From an uncultured Propionibacteriaceae bacterium (lineage in GTDB: Bacteria; Actinomycetota; Actinomycetes; Propionibacteriales; Propionibacteriaceae), in the NCBI GenBank assembly GCA_945911015.1, contig CAMDZW010000009.1:1-64000 (forward strand): a DNA stretch of 64,000 bases, in the 5' to 3' direction. The notes below the pieces were generated by a model. It was not told the origin of the DNA, searched no databases, and saw only the letters and a program-made list of their open reading frames with translations. Made by a program: the position numbers and the translations under genes. Below are positions 17,368-25,752 of this stretch, in pieces; the first letter of the stretch is position 1, and each line of letters starts with the position of its first letter.

Positions 17368-18148
17368 CGTCTTGGCGCCGCTGCGCCACCGGTATGCACA
17401 TTGGCTCGGCATGGACGCCGCCCAGGTGCAGGCTGAGCGGGAGGAGGCGGCCGAGGACATCCGTGCCCTGCAGTTGGTCCTGCGGCTGGAGCGGGGCCGC
17501 TCCCCGAGCTGGCGCCGTGCGGTCGAGCTCGCTGCAACTGCGACGATCCGGATCTGTCTCGATCCTCGCGCGACCAGTCCGTACGGGGAATGGCACCAGG
17601 CGCTGGTCGACTACTGCCAGGGGCACATCCGCAAGGTCACTCGTCGGGCACGGGCCTCGGCCTGGGATGCGGTGCAGGACCTGCCCGGGATCACCCTCGC
17701 CGATGCTGACACCCAGGTGAGGGCGTGCGTGCCGGGACGGGTGAGCGAGGTCGACAAGCGGATCGCGAAACTTCAGGTCGGCGGCACCGATGCCCCGTAC
17801 GACGAGGGTGATGTACCCAACGATGAGCGTGCATTGCAGCTGTGGTTCCCGCCGGCTCCGGTGATGACTCTGGGCAAGTCGATGGCGCAGGCCGGACACG
17901 GCTCGATGCTGGCCGCGGCACTGATGGCCGACGAGCCGGCGCTGGCCGAGTGGGCTGCTGGCGGTTTCTGCTGTCGGGCCAGTCGGGTCGACCAGTCGAC
18001 CTGGGACGCTTTGGTTGCCCGGGTTGCCGATCCGCTCCACGGGTGGCGTGACGAACGTCTGGTGGCGGTCCGCGATGCCGGGTTCACCGAGATCGATCCG
18101 GGTACTGTCACCGTCATCGCCCGGGCCCCGGGTGCGGTCCGGGGATGA
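17351..18148 (+). CDS. PTH2-type peptidyl-tRNA hydrolase family protein
   Basis: A 265-residue protein. A central segment, MTLGKSMAQAGHGSMLAAAL, matches the substrate/phosphate site of PTH2 hydrolases, and the last third has the matching alpha/beta fold. The first ~150 residues form a helical, arginine-rich extension not found in the 120-residue archaeal enzyme but usual in actinobacterial homologues. Cleavage of peptidyl-tRNA is the family reaction. With the 2H phosphoesterase and the acVLRF1 protein it is one of several RNA-linked enzymes in the window. Confidence 0.7.
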   Translation: MSDSVDVLAPLRHRYAHWLGMDAAQVQAEREEAAEDIRALQLVLRLERGRSPSWRRAVELAATATIRICLDPRATSPYGEWHQALVDYCQGHIRKVTRRARASAWDAVQDLPGITLADADTQVRACVPGRVSEVDKRIAKLQVGGTDAPYDEGDVPNDERALQLWFPPAPVMTLGKSMAQAGHGSMLAAALMADEPALAEWAAGGFCCRASRVDQSTWDALVARVADPLHGWRDERLVAVRDAGFTEIDPGTVTVIARAPGAVRG

Positions 18149-18149
18149 C

Positions 18150-18182
18150 GATGGCGTGACCCCCTGGAGGGGCCACGCCATC
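18150..18182. terminator. Hairpin terminator between convergent genes
   Basis: GATGGCGTG and CACGCCATC form a perfect outer stem, with an inner CCCC/GGGG stem and a CTGGA-type loop. It lies just after the PTH2-like stop and before the convergent SDR stop. There is no strong T-run, so termination strength is uncertain. Confidence 0.75.
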
Positions 18183-18196
18183 GACAAGGTCTCGGC

Positions 18197-18904
18197 TCAG
18201 AGTCGGACGACCAGGTTCTCGCTGTCGACGTACCGCCCGACCGGGCTGGTCAGCATGTCGATCGCAGCCGCGACGTCCTCGGGCTGCATGATCGTGCTGG
18301 GGTCCTCGTCGGGGGCGAGCTTGCGCCGCAACGCGGTGGCGCAGCGTCCCGGCGAGATCGTCACCACCCGGGTGCCGTAGATCGCCAGCTCCTCCTTCAG
18401 CACCTGGCTCATCGCAATCAGCGCGGCCTTGGAGCTGGAGTAGGTGAGCCAGCCGGAGCGACCGGTGATGCCGGCGGTCGAGGCGACGTTGACGATGTAG
18501 TCGAACTGGTTTCCCAGGTGGAGCAGCTTCTGCACGATGATGAACGGCGCATAGAGGTTGACACCGATGGTGCGTTCGAAGTCAGAGAATTCGATCTCGT
18601 GGATCGGTGCGGGAGCGGTGAAGCCCGCGTTGTTGACCAGCAGGTCGACCGATCCGTGCCGCTCCATGATCTCGGTCATCAGCGGCTCGATGGCGTCCCG
18701 GTCGAACAGGTCGATCTGGTAGCAGGTGAGCGTTTTGCCGTGGGGGTTGTTGGCGCGCAGTTCGGCCTCGGCCTCGGTGAACTCATCGGAGGCACGGGCG
18801 AGCAGGACGAAATCGGTGATGTCGTTGTCGGCCTGGAAGAACCGCTCGACCGTTGCCAGCCCGATGCCCTTGGAGGCTCCGGTGACCATCAGGGTCTTAC
18901 TCAT
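18197..18904 (-). CDS. Short-chain dehydrogenase/reductase (possible ribulose-5-phosphate reductase)
   Basis: A 235-residue classical SDR: TGASKGIGLATVERF (cofactor loop), NNAGF, catalytic Ser-Tyr-Lys as NVASTAGI...LTYSSSKAAL, and ISPGRCATAL. It starts within the end of the cytidylyltransferase gene (8-base overlap), so the two are translated together. In Haemophilus Bcs1 an IspD-like cytidylyltransferase is fused to an SDR that reduces ribulose 5-phosphate, together making CDP-ribitol; this pair looks like the split form. The function is inferred from pairing; the sequence shows only an SDR. Confidence 0.75.
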   Translation of the reverse strand: MSKTLMVTGASKGIGLATVERFFQADNDITDFVLLARASDEFTEAEAELRANNPHGKTLTCYQIDLFDRDAIEPLMTEIMERHGSVDLLVNNAGFTAPAPIHEIEFSDFERTIGVNLYAPFIIVQKLLHLGNQFDYIVNVASTAGITGRSGWLTYSSSKAALIAMSQVLKEELAIYGTRVVTISPGRCATALRRKLAPDEDPSTIMQPEDVAAAIDMLTSPVGRYVDSENLVVRL

Positions 18905-19580
18905 CTTCGTCATCTCCCGCCAGCAGGTATCCGGCGAGCCGGACGTCGGTCTTGGTGGTGATCTTGAAATTGCTGTCCTTGCCCGGCAGGAAGAACACGT
19001 CCGCACCGGCGACCGCGCACAAGGTGGCGTCCTCGGTGAAGGTCAGGTCCTTCGCGGTGGCATAGGCATGCCCGTCGACCAGGGTCTGCTTGCGGAACTT
19101 CTGGGGCAGCTGGACGTTGCGCAACAGCGAACGCTCCAAGGATCCGGTGACCCGTCGGGACTCCGGATTGACCGGTGCCACAGTGAACGGGATGTCGAGC
19201 ATGTAGCTGACATTCTCGTGCTCGTCCGCGATCAACTGACGGAAATCGTCGGCGGTGACCAGCGGCCGGGCCGTCTCGTGCACGATCACGTGGTCGTTGG
19301 AGCACAGGTCGAGCATCTTCGACACCGATTCGTGGCGGGTGGCGCCGGCCTCGGCATAGGTGATGGGGGTCTTGATGGCGTAGTCGGCGACGACCTTCTC
19401 GATCGCGTCACGCCACCCGTCGGGGTAGTTCAGGACGATCTGGTCGATCTCGTCGATCTCGTCGACTGCGATCAGCGGATACACCATCGCGGGGATGTGG
19501 TTGACGCGAATGAGCTGCTTCGGCTGGCCTGCGGCCACTCGAGAGCCCACCCCGCCGTTCAGGAGGGCAAGCGTGTACAT
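18897..19580 (-). CDS. IspD/TarI-family cytidylyltransferase
   Basis: A 227-residue nucleotidyltransferase. The start MYTLALLNGGVGSRVAAGQPKQLI (read in two parts) contains the CTP-binding G-x-G-x-R-x-x-x-x-x-P-K-Q pattern; VHETARPLV replaces the usual H(D/E)(A/G)(A/V)RP motif, and FKITTKTDVRLA is the C-terminal ligand loop. The family makes CDP-methylerythritol (IspD) or CDP-ribitol (TarI). Overlap with an SDR and a nearby polyol-phosphate transferase locus favours TarI. ATG at 19580 has TAGGGT 7 bases upstream (leaderless pattern). Confidence 0.78.
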   Translation of the reverse strand: MYTLALLNGGVGSRVAAGQPKQLIRVNHIPAMVYPLIAVDEIDEIDQIVLNYPDGWRDAIEKVVADYAIKTPITYAEAGATRHESVSKMLDLCSNDHVIVHETARPLVTADDFRQLIADEHENVSYMLDIPFTVAPVNPESRRVTGSLERSLLRNVQLPQKFRKQTLVDGHAYATAKDLTFTEDATLCAVAGADVFFLPGKDSNFKITTKTDVRLAGYLLAGDDEDE

Positions 19581-19653
19581 GGAGATGACCCTAACCTGTG
19601 GAGCGCGGTTCGCAGTCCCGTGCGGCGGAGGTGTCGGCACTCAGCTCGGTAGC

Positions 19654-20622
19654 TCACCAGGCGTAGCACTCCGGGGCCGGCCCACCAGGGCCTGGGAAGA
19701 TCTCGTCGATTTGGGCCTGGATGTCCTTGGTGAGCCGGATCTTGAGTGCGCCGACCGCCCCTTCGAGCTGCTCGATGGTGCGTGGGCCGACGATCGGAGC
19801 GGTGACTCCTTCACGGGTGAGTTGCCACGCCAGCGCAACATCGCCGGGATTGCGTCCAAGATCCTTGCAGAGCTTTTCCCAGCGGGCCAGCTGCGGCTTG
19901 AGCTCGCCCAACCGCTCCTGGTTGCGCTGTTGGGACCGGCGACCGTTCTTGGCCTTGGCGACGGCGCCGGCGAGCAGGCCCCCTTCGAGTGGTGACCAGG
20001 TGATCACGCCGACGCCGTAGGCCTGTGCCGCGGGGAGCACTTCGGCTTCGATGTCGCGGGTCAGCAGGCTGTACTTCGACTGCTCGCTCACCAGCCCGAG
20101 GGTGTGGCGTCGTGCGGCTGCCTCGCAGGCTTGGGCGATGTGCCAGCCGGCGAAGTTCGAGGAGCCGACATAGAGGACCTTGCCCTGGGTGACGAGCTGG
20201 TCCATCGCCTGCCACAGCTCCTCCCACGGGACGGAGCGGTCGATGTGGTGCATCTGGTAGAGATCGATGTAGTCGGTCTTCAGCCGGCGGAGTGAGTCCT
20301 CGACGGCTCGGCGGATGTGCTTGGCATTGACGCCCTTGCCGTTGGGGTGTTTGGCCATCTCTCCGTAGACCTTGGTTGCCAGCACGATCTCGTCGCGGCG
20401 TCCGGTCTGTTCCAACCAGTAGCCGACGATCTCTTCGGTCCAGCCGGCGCGCTCGGGCATCCCGTAGCGGTTGGCGGTGTCGAAGAAGTTGATGCCGGCA
20501 TCGGCTGCGGCATCCATGATGGCGAAGCTGTCCTCCTCGCTCGTCTGGGGGCCGAAGTTCATCGTCCCCAACACCAGGCGCGAGACTGTGACGCCAGTGC
20601 GACCGAGGGTGGTGTAGTCCAT
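19654..20622 (-). CDS. Aldo/keto reductase
   Basis: A 322-residue NADPH-dependent oxidoreductase with the AKR barrel: TLGRTGVTVSRLVLGTMNFG, catalytic Asp-Tyr in NFFDTANRYG, Lys in LATKVYG, His in LYQMHHID, and the cofactor region SPLEGGLLAG followed by PIVGPRTIEQLEGA. It resembles the YajO/YakC-like group. Substrate not predictable. AGGAG precedes the ATG, so it has a leadered start, unlike many neighbours. Confidence 0.88.
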   Translation of the reverse strand: MDYTTLGRTGVTVSRLVLGTMNFGPQTSEEDSFAIMDAAADAGINFFDTANRYGMPERAGWTEEIVGYWLEQTGRRDEIVLATKVYGEMAKHPNGKGVNAKHIRRAVEDSLRRLKTDYIDLYQMHHIDRSVPWEELWQAMDQLVTQGKVLYVGSSNFAGWHIAQACEAAARRHTLGLVSEQSKYSLLTRDIEAEVLPAAQAYGVGVITWSPLEGGLLAGAVAKAKNGRRSQQRNQERLGELKPQLARWEKLCKDLGRNPGDVALAWQLTREGVTAPIVGPRTIEQLEGAVGALKIRLTKDIQAQIDEIFPGPGGPAPECYAW

Positions 20623-20754
20623 GCTGTGCTCCTGCTCATCGAAGATCGCCGCCGGCCGTGGCAGCGTTTCGCAGGGTCCAACCTACGCCCACCACCCACA
20701 CGGAAGTGAATGAGCGGAAGGAAAGAGACTCGTCAGGGTGGGATGGGTCGATTG

Positions 20755-21972
20755 TCAGTCGTGGGTGGGGTCCAGTGACATCTCTGCCAGTCGTTGGCCG
20801 ATCTGCAGGGATGCGGTGGCGGCCGGGGACGGTGCGTTGACCACGTGCAGGATCGGCCCGTCTCCGTGCAGCACGAAGTCATCGCTCGGCTTGCCGTCAC
20901 GGGCAAGGGCCTGGGCACGCACTCCTGCTGGGTGGCGGACCAGATCGCTGCGGGTCAGCTCGGGCAGCATCTGTTGGGCTGCCTTCACCATCAGGGCCGG
21001 GATGGCTGATCGAGCCATTTCACCAAGGCCGGTGCCGATGTTGTCGGCCGCCATCCGCCACAGACCAGGGAAGCTCAACGCATCGGCCAGGTCGGGAAGC
21101 GACAGGTCTCGCCACCGGTAACCCTCCCGCCGCAGTGCGAAGACGGCATTGGGGCCGATGTGGACATGATCGTGGACGTCGCGGGTCAGATGGACCCCCA
21201 GGAACGGAAGGTCGGGGTCCGGCACCGGGTAGACCAGGCCGTTCACCAGATCGGTCTTGTCAGGTCGCAGCGCCCAGTACTCGCCACGGAACGGCACGAT
21301 CCGGGTCTGTCGCCGGGTCTGCTTGTCGAGCAGGCGGTCGCTGTGCAGGCCGGAGCAGTTGACGACGTGGCCGGCCACCACCTCCCCGGCCGTGGTCAGC
21401 ACCCGGACCCGGCCATCCTCGCGCACCAGCCCCAGGACCTTGGTCGCCAGACGGAGTTCGGCACCGGCATCAGCAAGTCGAGCCGCGATCGCTTCGGCCA
21501 AGGCGGTGAAGTCGACGACTCCGGTGGATGCGACGTGGAGCGCCCCGACACAGCGGACGTGCGGCTCCTGCTCGCGTGCCTGGTCCGGCGAGATCTCGAC
21601 GACGGGCACGCCATTGGCCTCGCCGCGGGCAAGAAGGCCCCGCATGCGCCCGAGTTCACTGTCCCGTTGGGCGACGACCAATTTGCCGGTGACGCGGTAG
21701 GGGACGCCCCAATCTGCACACAGCTCAGGTAGTTCTTGTGCGGCTTGGGTCGCCATGGTGGCCTTGAGGCTGCCGGGGCGGTAGTACAGGCCTGAGTGGA
21801 TGACACCGGAATTGTGGCCCGACTGGTGTGCGGCCCAGCGGTCCTCCTTCTCGCAGACCAGGACGCCGACTCCTCGCTCGGTCAGGGCGCGGGCGGTGGC
21901 CAAACCGACCAGCCCGCCACCGATCACGACGGTGTCAACGGTGCGCGGCAGGCTGCCAGAGGTCTCAGTCAC
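20755..21972 (-). CDS. lhgO: L-2-hydroxyglutarate oxidase/dehydrogenase
   Basis: A 405-residue FAD-dependent enzyme of the DAO fold, oxidising L-2-hydroxyglutarate to 2-oxoglutarate. Seen: VVIGGGLVGLATARAL (FAD dinucleotide loop), the LhgO-specific AHQSGHNSGVIHSGLYYRPG in two overlapping parts, VNCSGLHSDRL, and LGVHLTRDVHDHVHIGPNAV. Electrons usually pass to the respiratory chain. The GTG start has TATCAT 6 bases upstream, covered by a palindromic operator. The GntR gene lies 35 bases upstream on the same strand, an arrangement like the LhgR/LhgO unit of pseudomonads. Confidence 0.9.
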   Translation of the reverse strand: MTETSGSLPRTVDTVVIGGGLVGLATARALTERGVGVLVCEKEDRWAAHQSGHNSGVIHSGLYYRPGSLKATMATQAAQELPELCADWGVPYRVTGKLVVAQRDSELGRMRGLLARGEANGVPVVEISPDQAREQEPHVRCVGALHVASTGVVDFTALAEAIAARLADAGAELRLATKVLGLVREDGRVRVLTTAGEVVAGHVVNCSGLHSDRLLDKQTRRQTRIVPFRGEYWALRPDKTDLVNGLVYPVPDPDLPFLGVHLTRDVHDHVHIGPNAVFALRREGYRWRDLSLPDLADALSFPGLWRMAADNIGTGLGEMARSAIPALMVKAAQQMLPELTRSDLVRHPAGVRAQALARDGKPSDDFVLHGDGPILHVVNAPSPAATASLQIGQRLAEMSLDPTHD

Positions 21973-21979
21973 ACGCTAA

Positions 21980-21996
21980 TGATATGTAACATGTCA
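21980..21996. promoter_or_regulatory. GntR-type operator TGA-N-ATGT-N-ACAT-N-TCA at the lhgO promoter
   Basis: TGATATGTAACATGTCA is an inverted repeat with 7-base arms (one free base each) and a single central base. It overlaps the TATCAT -10 element of lhgO on the minus strand and lies directly after the GntR stop codon. FCD-type GntR repressors bind sites of this shape, so it is the likely operator for the neighbouring regulator. Confidence 0.7.
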
Positions 21997-22007
21997 CCGA
22001 GGTCTTG

Positions 22008-22709
22008 TCAGGCTCGCTGATCGGACCATCCCAGGGCCCAGTCCGGGTCGACTCCGGAGCCGGTGGTCTGGGTGGCGAGGGCGTCAGCGGTGTTGATCAG
22101 ATGGCGCGACATTGCGGCAGCAGCTCGGGCCGGATCTGACTCCTGGACCGCAGCCAACAACTCCTGGTGCTCGGCGACCAGGTCGCTCCAGGTGCGTTCC
22201 TTGCCCGAAGCGGAGACTCCTCGGCTGAAGATCGCATCGCGGGCGACGCTCACCGCTTCGCGGGCGCGCTTGTTCGCCGCCAGCTCGAGCAGGGCGTCGT
22301 GGAAGGCTCGGTCAGCCTCCATGAAGGCACGTCGGTCCTCGGCCTCGGCCGCCGCGGCCATGGCTGCCATGTGCTCAGCCATCGCGCCGCTGCCGCCCAG
22401 ATGTGCGGCTCGACGGGCCGCTGCGGTCTCGATCGCCAGCCGGAGCTGGAAGATCTCGAGCAATTCTGCCTGGGACACATTGGCGATGGTGAACCCGCGG
22501 TTGCGGTGCACCTCGATCAGCCCCAGTTCGCTGAGCTGCAACAGGGCCTCGCGCACCGGCGTGCGTGACACACCGAGCTCGGTGGCGATCACATTCACCG
22601 AGTACAGCGTGCCGGTGGTGAGACGTCCCGAGGTGATGTCACCGCGGAGACGATCACGCACTTGGGCAACCACGGAGCGGCGTTCGATGGGCGGCGGGGC
22701 CTCTGTCAT
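22008..22709 (-). CDS. GntR-family regulator, FCD subfamily
   Basis: A 233-residue repressor: N-terminal winged helix (LGVSRTPVREALLQLSELGL) and an all-helical FCD effector domain with the metal ligands spaced as D/H in AFHDALLELA, SDLVAEHQELLAAV and AMSRHLINTADAL. Such regulators sense small carboxylates. Next to lhgO and its operator it is a candidate L-2-hydroxyglutarate sensor. ATG at 22709 has TAGGCT 7 bases upstream. It is also divergent from the amidohydrolase pair with 61 bases between starts, but no matching palindrome is seen in that gap. Confidence 0.85.
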   Translation of the reverse strand: MTEAPPPIERRSVVAQVRDRLRGDITSGRLTTGTLYSVNVIATELGVSRTPVREALLQLSELGLIEVHRNRGFTIANVSQAELLEIFQLRLAIETAAARRAAHLGGSGAMAEHMAAMAAAAEAEDRRAFMEADRAFHDALLELAANKRAREAVSVARDAIFSRGVSASGKERTWSDLVAEHQELLAAVQESDPARAAAAMSRHLINTADALATQTTGSGVDPDWALGWSDQRA

Positions 22710-22756
22710 GGCGCACAGCCTATCGAGACCGGATCTGTGGCGCCGGCCGCCACGGC

Positions 22757-22762
22757 TACGAT
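22757..22762 (+). promoter_or_regulatory. -10 element TACGAT for a leaderless amidohydrolase transcript
   Basis: TACGAT ends 8 bases before the ATG at 22771, leaving no room for a Shine-Dalgarno site on the mRNA. The same arrangement occurs before many genes of the window. Confidence 0.55.
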
Positions 22763-22770
22763 CAGAAGTC

Positions 22771-23583
22771 ATGGACTTCTCTGTTCCCGAGATCCCCGGC
22801 GGGATCGTCGATGCTCACGTGCACGCCAGGCAGAACGGCGCGTGGCGCACCGATGATTCGGTGACCGACCTGGTCACCGACGCTCGACGGGTCGGCATCT
22901 CCGCAGTCCTCACCTCGGTGCTCGGGCTCCGGGGCTATCTGGCCACGCCGACCGAGGAGGATCTGGTCGCGGCCAACAGCTGGGCAGCCGAGATCTCCGA
23001 GGCCCATCCCGAGGTCGCCGGCGTGGTCTACTGCTCGCCCGATCACATTGATCTGTCGCTGGACCTGATGCGGCGCCACATCGCCGAGGGGTCCTTTGTC
23101 GGGATCAAGCTGTGGATCGCCCGCAAAGCGACCGACCCGGCACTCGACCCCATCGTCGACTATGCCGCCGAGCTCGGCGTGCCGATCCTGCAGCACGCCT
23201 GGTACAAGACTGTCGGCCAGCTCCCCGGTGAGTCCGACCCCTCGGATGTGGCGCACCTTGCTGCCCGACACCCCGATGCAACCATCCAGATGGCCCATCT
23301 GTCCGGCTGTGGCGAGCGAGGCGTGCTCGACATCGCTGACCTGCCCAATGTCGTCGTCGACACCTGTGGTGGCGACCCGGAGGACGGGATGGTCGAGTTC
23401 GCCCTCGAACATCTCGGCCCTGAACGGATCCTGTACGGCTCTGATGCGCCCGGACGTGACTTCGGGATCCAGCTCAGTCGAGTCCTCGCCGTCGGATTGC
23501 CCGGCGATGACCTTCACGCGATCCTCGCCGGCAACGCCCGTCGCCTCTACACCCGTCTTCCCAAGCCCAACCTGGAGCAGTGA
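22771..23583 (+). CDS. Amidohydrolase-2 family metal-dependent hydrolase
   Basis: A 270-residue TIM-barrel amidohydrolase of the ACMSD/gamma-resorcylate decarboxylase-like group: VDAHVHARQ (metal HxH), VGIKLWIA, LQHAWYKT, IQMAHLSG and YGSDAPGRDF (catalytic Asp). The reaction may be hydrolysis or decarboxylation. The next gene encodes a related protein and overlaps by one base, so the two probably form a complex or act in sequence. Substrate unknown. Confidence 0.8.
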   Translation: MDFSVPEIPGGIVDAHVHARQNGAWRTDDSVTDLVTDARRVGISAVLTSVLGLRGYLATPTEEDLVAANSWAAEISEAHPEVAGVVYCSPDHIDLSLDLMRRHIAEGSFVGIKLWIARKATDPALDPIVDYAAELGVPILQHAWYKTVGQLPGESDPSDVAHLAARHPDATIQMAHLSGCGERGVLDIADLPNVVVDTCGGDPEDGMVEFALEHLGPERILYGSDAPGRDFGIQLSRVLAVGLPGDDLHAILAGNARRLYTRLPKPNLEQ

Positions 23584-24323
23584 TGTACGACACCTCGGCC
23601 TTCGTCGGGCAGTGGCCCTTTCGCAACCTCCGGTACGGCGATCCTGAGCTTCTGCAGCAGCGACTCGAACGGGTTGGGATCACCCATGCTTTCGTCTCCC
23701 CGGCCGAGACCGTCCTGCAGCGCAGCCCCCAGGCCGCCAACCGCCGGTGGGCCGACCAGCTGGCCGACAATCCGTGGTTCAGCTTCGTCCCGGTGGTCAA
23801 CCCGGCACAGTCCGCAGCAGCAGCGGTGTTCGACCAGACACCGTCAGCAGCGATCCGACTGATGCCCGGACCCCACGGATATGGTCTCGATCGGGCACGT
23901 GAGCTCATCGGCGAAGCGGGGGAGCGCGACATCGCGGTGATCCTGCAGTGGCGGATGATCGATGTCCGCATGGCTCACCCCGACGTCGTCCACCGCGAGC
24001 TCACCGCTGCCGAGATCCGGGGTGTGGCCGACGCCCACCCGAACACCCGGTTCCTGGTGGCCGGTGCTCGGCCGCCCGAGATCGACCAGGTGCTCGACGG
24101 AGCTCCGGGCAACGTCTGGTGCGACATCTCCCACGCCGAGGCGCCGGTGGTGGTGCGCAAGCTGATCGCCAGCCACGGGGTTGTGAGTCTGGTCTGTGGC
24201 ACCCACGCACCGATCCATGTGCCCGAGGCGCTCGTGGCCAAGCTGGCCGCCTCCGATCTGACCGAGGACGAGTTGGCGGCCATCGGCGAGGGCAACGCCC
24301 GGAGACTGTTCGCGCTCGCCTGA
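23583..24323 (+). CDS. Amidohydrolase-like partner protein
   Basis: A 246-residue protein with the same barrel style as the upstream enzyme: N-terminal MYDTSAFVGQWPFRNL where HxH should be, PNTRFLVAGARPPE, and a C-terminal IGEGNARRLFAL matching the family ending. The HxH metal motif and the final catalytic Asp context (YGSD) are not visible, the latter reading CGTHAP, so it may be a non-catalytic subunit. The start ATG shares its A with the previous TGA stop. Confidence 0.65.
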   Translation: MYDTSAFVGQWPFRNLRYGDPELLQQRLERVGITHAFVSPAETVLQRSPQAANRRWADQLADNPWFSFVPVVNPAQSAAAAVFDQTPSAAIRLMPGPHGYGLDRARELIGEAGERDIAVILQWRMIDVRMAHPDVVHRELTAAEIRGVADAHPNTRFLVAGARPPEIDQVLDGAPGNVWCDISHAEAPVVVRKLIASHGVVSLVCGTHAPIHVPEALVAKLAASDLTEDELAAIGEGNARRLFALA

Positions 24324-24339
24324 TCAGTTGGATCCGGCC

Positions 24340-24345
24340 TACGAT
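24340..24345 (+). promoter_or_regulatory. -10 element TACGAT for the leaderless UDP-sugar pyrophosphorylase gene
   Basis: TACGAT lies 6 bases before the ATG at 24352, in a 28-base gap after the amidohydrolase stop. It gives the glycopolymer genes downstream their own promoter. Confidence 0.55.
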
Positions 24346-24351
24346 CAGGGC

Positions 24352-25695
24352 ATGAGCGAGTCCGGACTCCAGCAGGCCCAGGACAAGATGCGTGATGCCG
24401 GCGTCAGCCGTGCCGCGATCGATGTCTTCACCCACTACTACCACCAGCTGGAGGAGGGGGCGACCGGTCTGATCCCGGAGGACTCGATCACTCCCCTGAC
24501 CGATCCGCCCCGCCTCGACGCCGTCGAAGTCTCGCGCGAGTCTGCGGACCAGGCCCTCAGCAAAACGGTCATCATCAAGCTCAACGGCGGCCTGGGCACC
24601 TCCATGGGCATGGACCGGGCCAAGTCATTGCTGCCGGTCCGTGACGGCAAGACCTTCCTCGACCTGATCGTCGGTCAGGTCCGAGCTGCCCGTGCCGGCA
24701 GCGGCGCTCCACTGCCCCTGCTCTTCATGAACTCCTTCCGCACTCGGGACGACACGCTCGCTGCGCTGGCCCCGTACGAGGACCTGGCCGTGGACGGGTT
24801 GCCGCTGGACTTCATGCAGAACTCCGAGCCCAAACTGCTCGCCTCCGACCTCACCCCCGTGTCGTGGCCGGCTGACCCGAGCCTGGAGTGGTGCCCACCC
24901 GGTCACGGTGACATCTACACCGCACTCGAGGGATCTGGGATCCTGGATCTCCTGCTGGAGAAGGGATTCCGCTATGCCTCGGTCTCCAACTCCGACAATC
25001 TGGGCGCAGCGCCCAACGCCGAGATTGCCGGCTGGTTCGCAGCCAGTGGCGCCCCCTATGCCGCGGAACTGTGCCGCCGCACCGCCAACGACCGCAAGGG
25101 CGGCCATCTGGCGGTCCGCAAGGCGGACGGCCAGCTGATCCTGCGCGACACCGCACAGACCTCCGACGAGGAGATGCACTTCTTCACCGACGAGCACCGC
25201 CACCCCTACTTCCACACCAACAACCTGTGGTTCGACCTGCAGGTTTTGCGCGATGCCCTCGCCGAGCGTGACTCGGTCCTCGGGTTGCCCCTGATCAAGA
25301 ACACCAAGACCGTCGATCCCAGCGACTCTTCCTCACCCGAGGTGATCCAGATCGAGACCGCCATGGGCGCCGCGATCGAGGTCTTTCCCGGTGCCACTGC
25401 GATCGTGGTGGGTCGAGACCGGTTCCTGCCGGTCAAGACCACCAACGAGTTGTTGCTGCTGCGCTCCGACGTCTTCGACATCGACGAGTCCGGCCGGCTG
25501 AGGCAGGCCACTGACAGGGTGCCGACGATCGACCTGGATCCGGCTCACTACAAGACGATCGATGATTTTGAAGCCCGGTTCCCGCACGGCGCGCCGAGCC
25601 TGCGTAACGCTCAGTCCCTCACAGTGAGAGGCGATGTGGTGTTCGCGATGGCCACCCCGACCGAACTGGACGAACGGAGAATGACGTGTCGGTGA
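24352..25695 (+). CDS. UTP-glucose-1-phosphate uridylyltransferase, eukaryotic-type UDPGP family
   Basis: A 447-residue enzyme of the UDPGP type 1 family (not GalU-like). Seen: IIKLNGGLGTSMGMDRAKSL (UTP-binding loop), NSFRTRDDT, FMQNSEPKL, WCPPGHGDIYTAL (uridine site), SNSDNLGAAPN and FHTNNLWFDL. It makes UDP-glucose or a related UDP-sugar from UTP and sugar-1-phosphate. It is followed by a pyruvyl transferase and polyol-phosphate transferases, so it probably supplies UDP-sugar for a wall polymer. It may replace galU, which is missing from its usual place near 51 kb. Confidence 0.9.
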   Translation: MSESGLQQAQDKMRDAGVSRAAIDVFTHYYHQLEEGATGLIPEDSITPLTDPPRLDAVEVSRESADQALSKTVIIKLNGGLGTSMGMDRAKSLLPVRDGKTFLDLIVGQVRAARAGSGAPLPLLFMNSFRTRDDTLAALAPYEDLAVDGLPLDFMQNSEPKLLASDLTPVSWPADPSLEWCPPGHGDIYTALEGSGILDLLLEKGFRYASVSNSDNLGAAPNAEIAGWFAASGAPYAAELCRRTANDRKGGHLAVRKADGQLILRDTAQTSDEEMHFFTDEHRHPYFHTNNLWFDLQVLRDALAERDSVLGLPLIKNTKTVDPSDSSSPEVIQIETAMGAAIEVFPGATAIVVGRDRFLPVKTTNELLLLRSDVFDIDESGRLRQATDRVPTIDLDPAHYKTIDDFEARFPHGAPSLRNAQSLTVRGDVVFAMATPTELDERRMTCR

Positions 25696-25752
25696 CGATC
25701 CGTTATCCTTGCCGGGTTGTCCTGCTGTGTCCCTCAACGGAAAGACCCTGTC

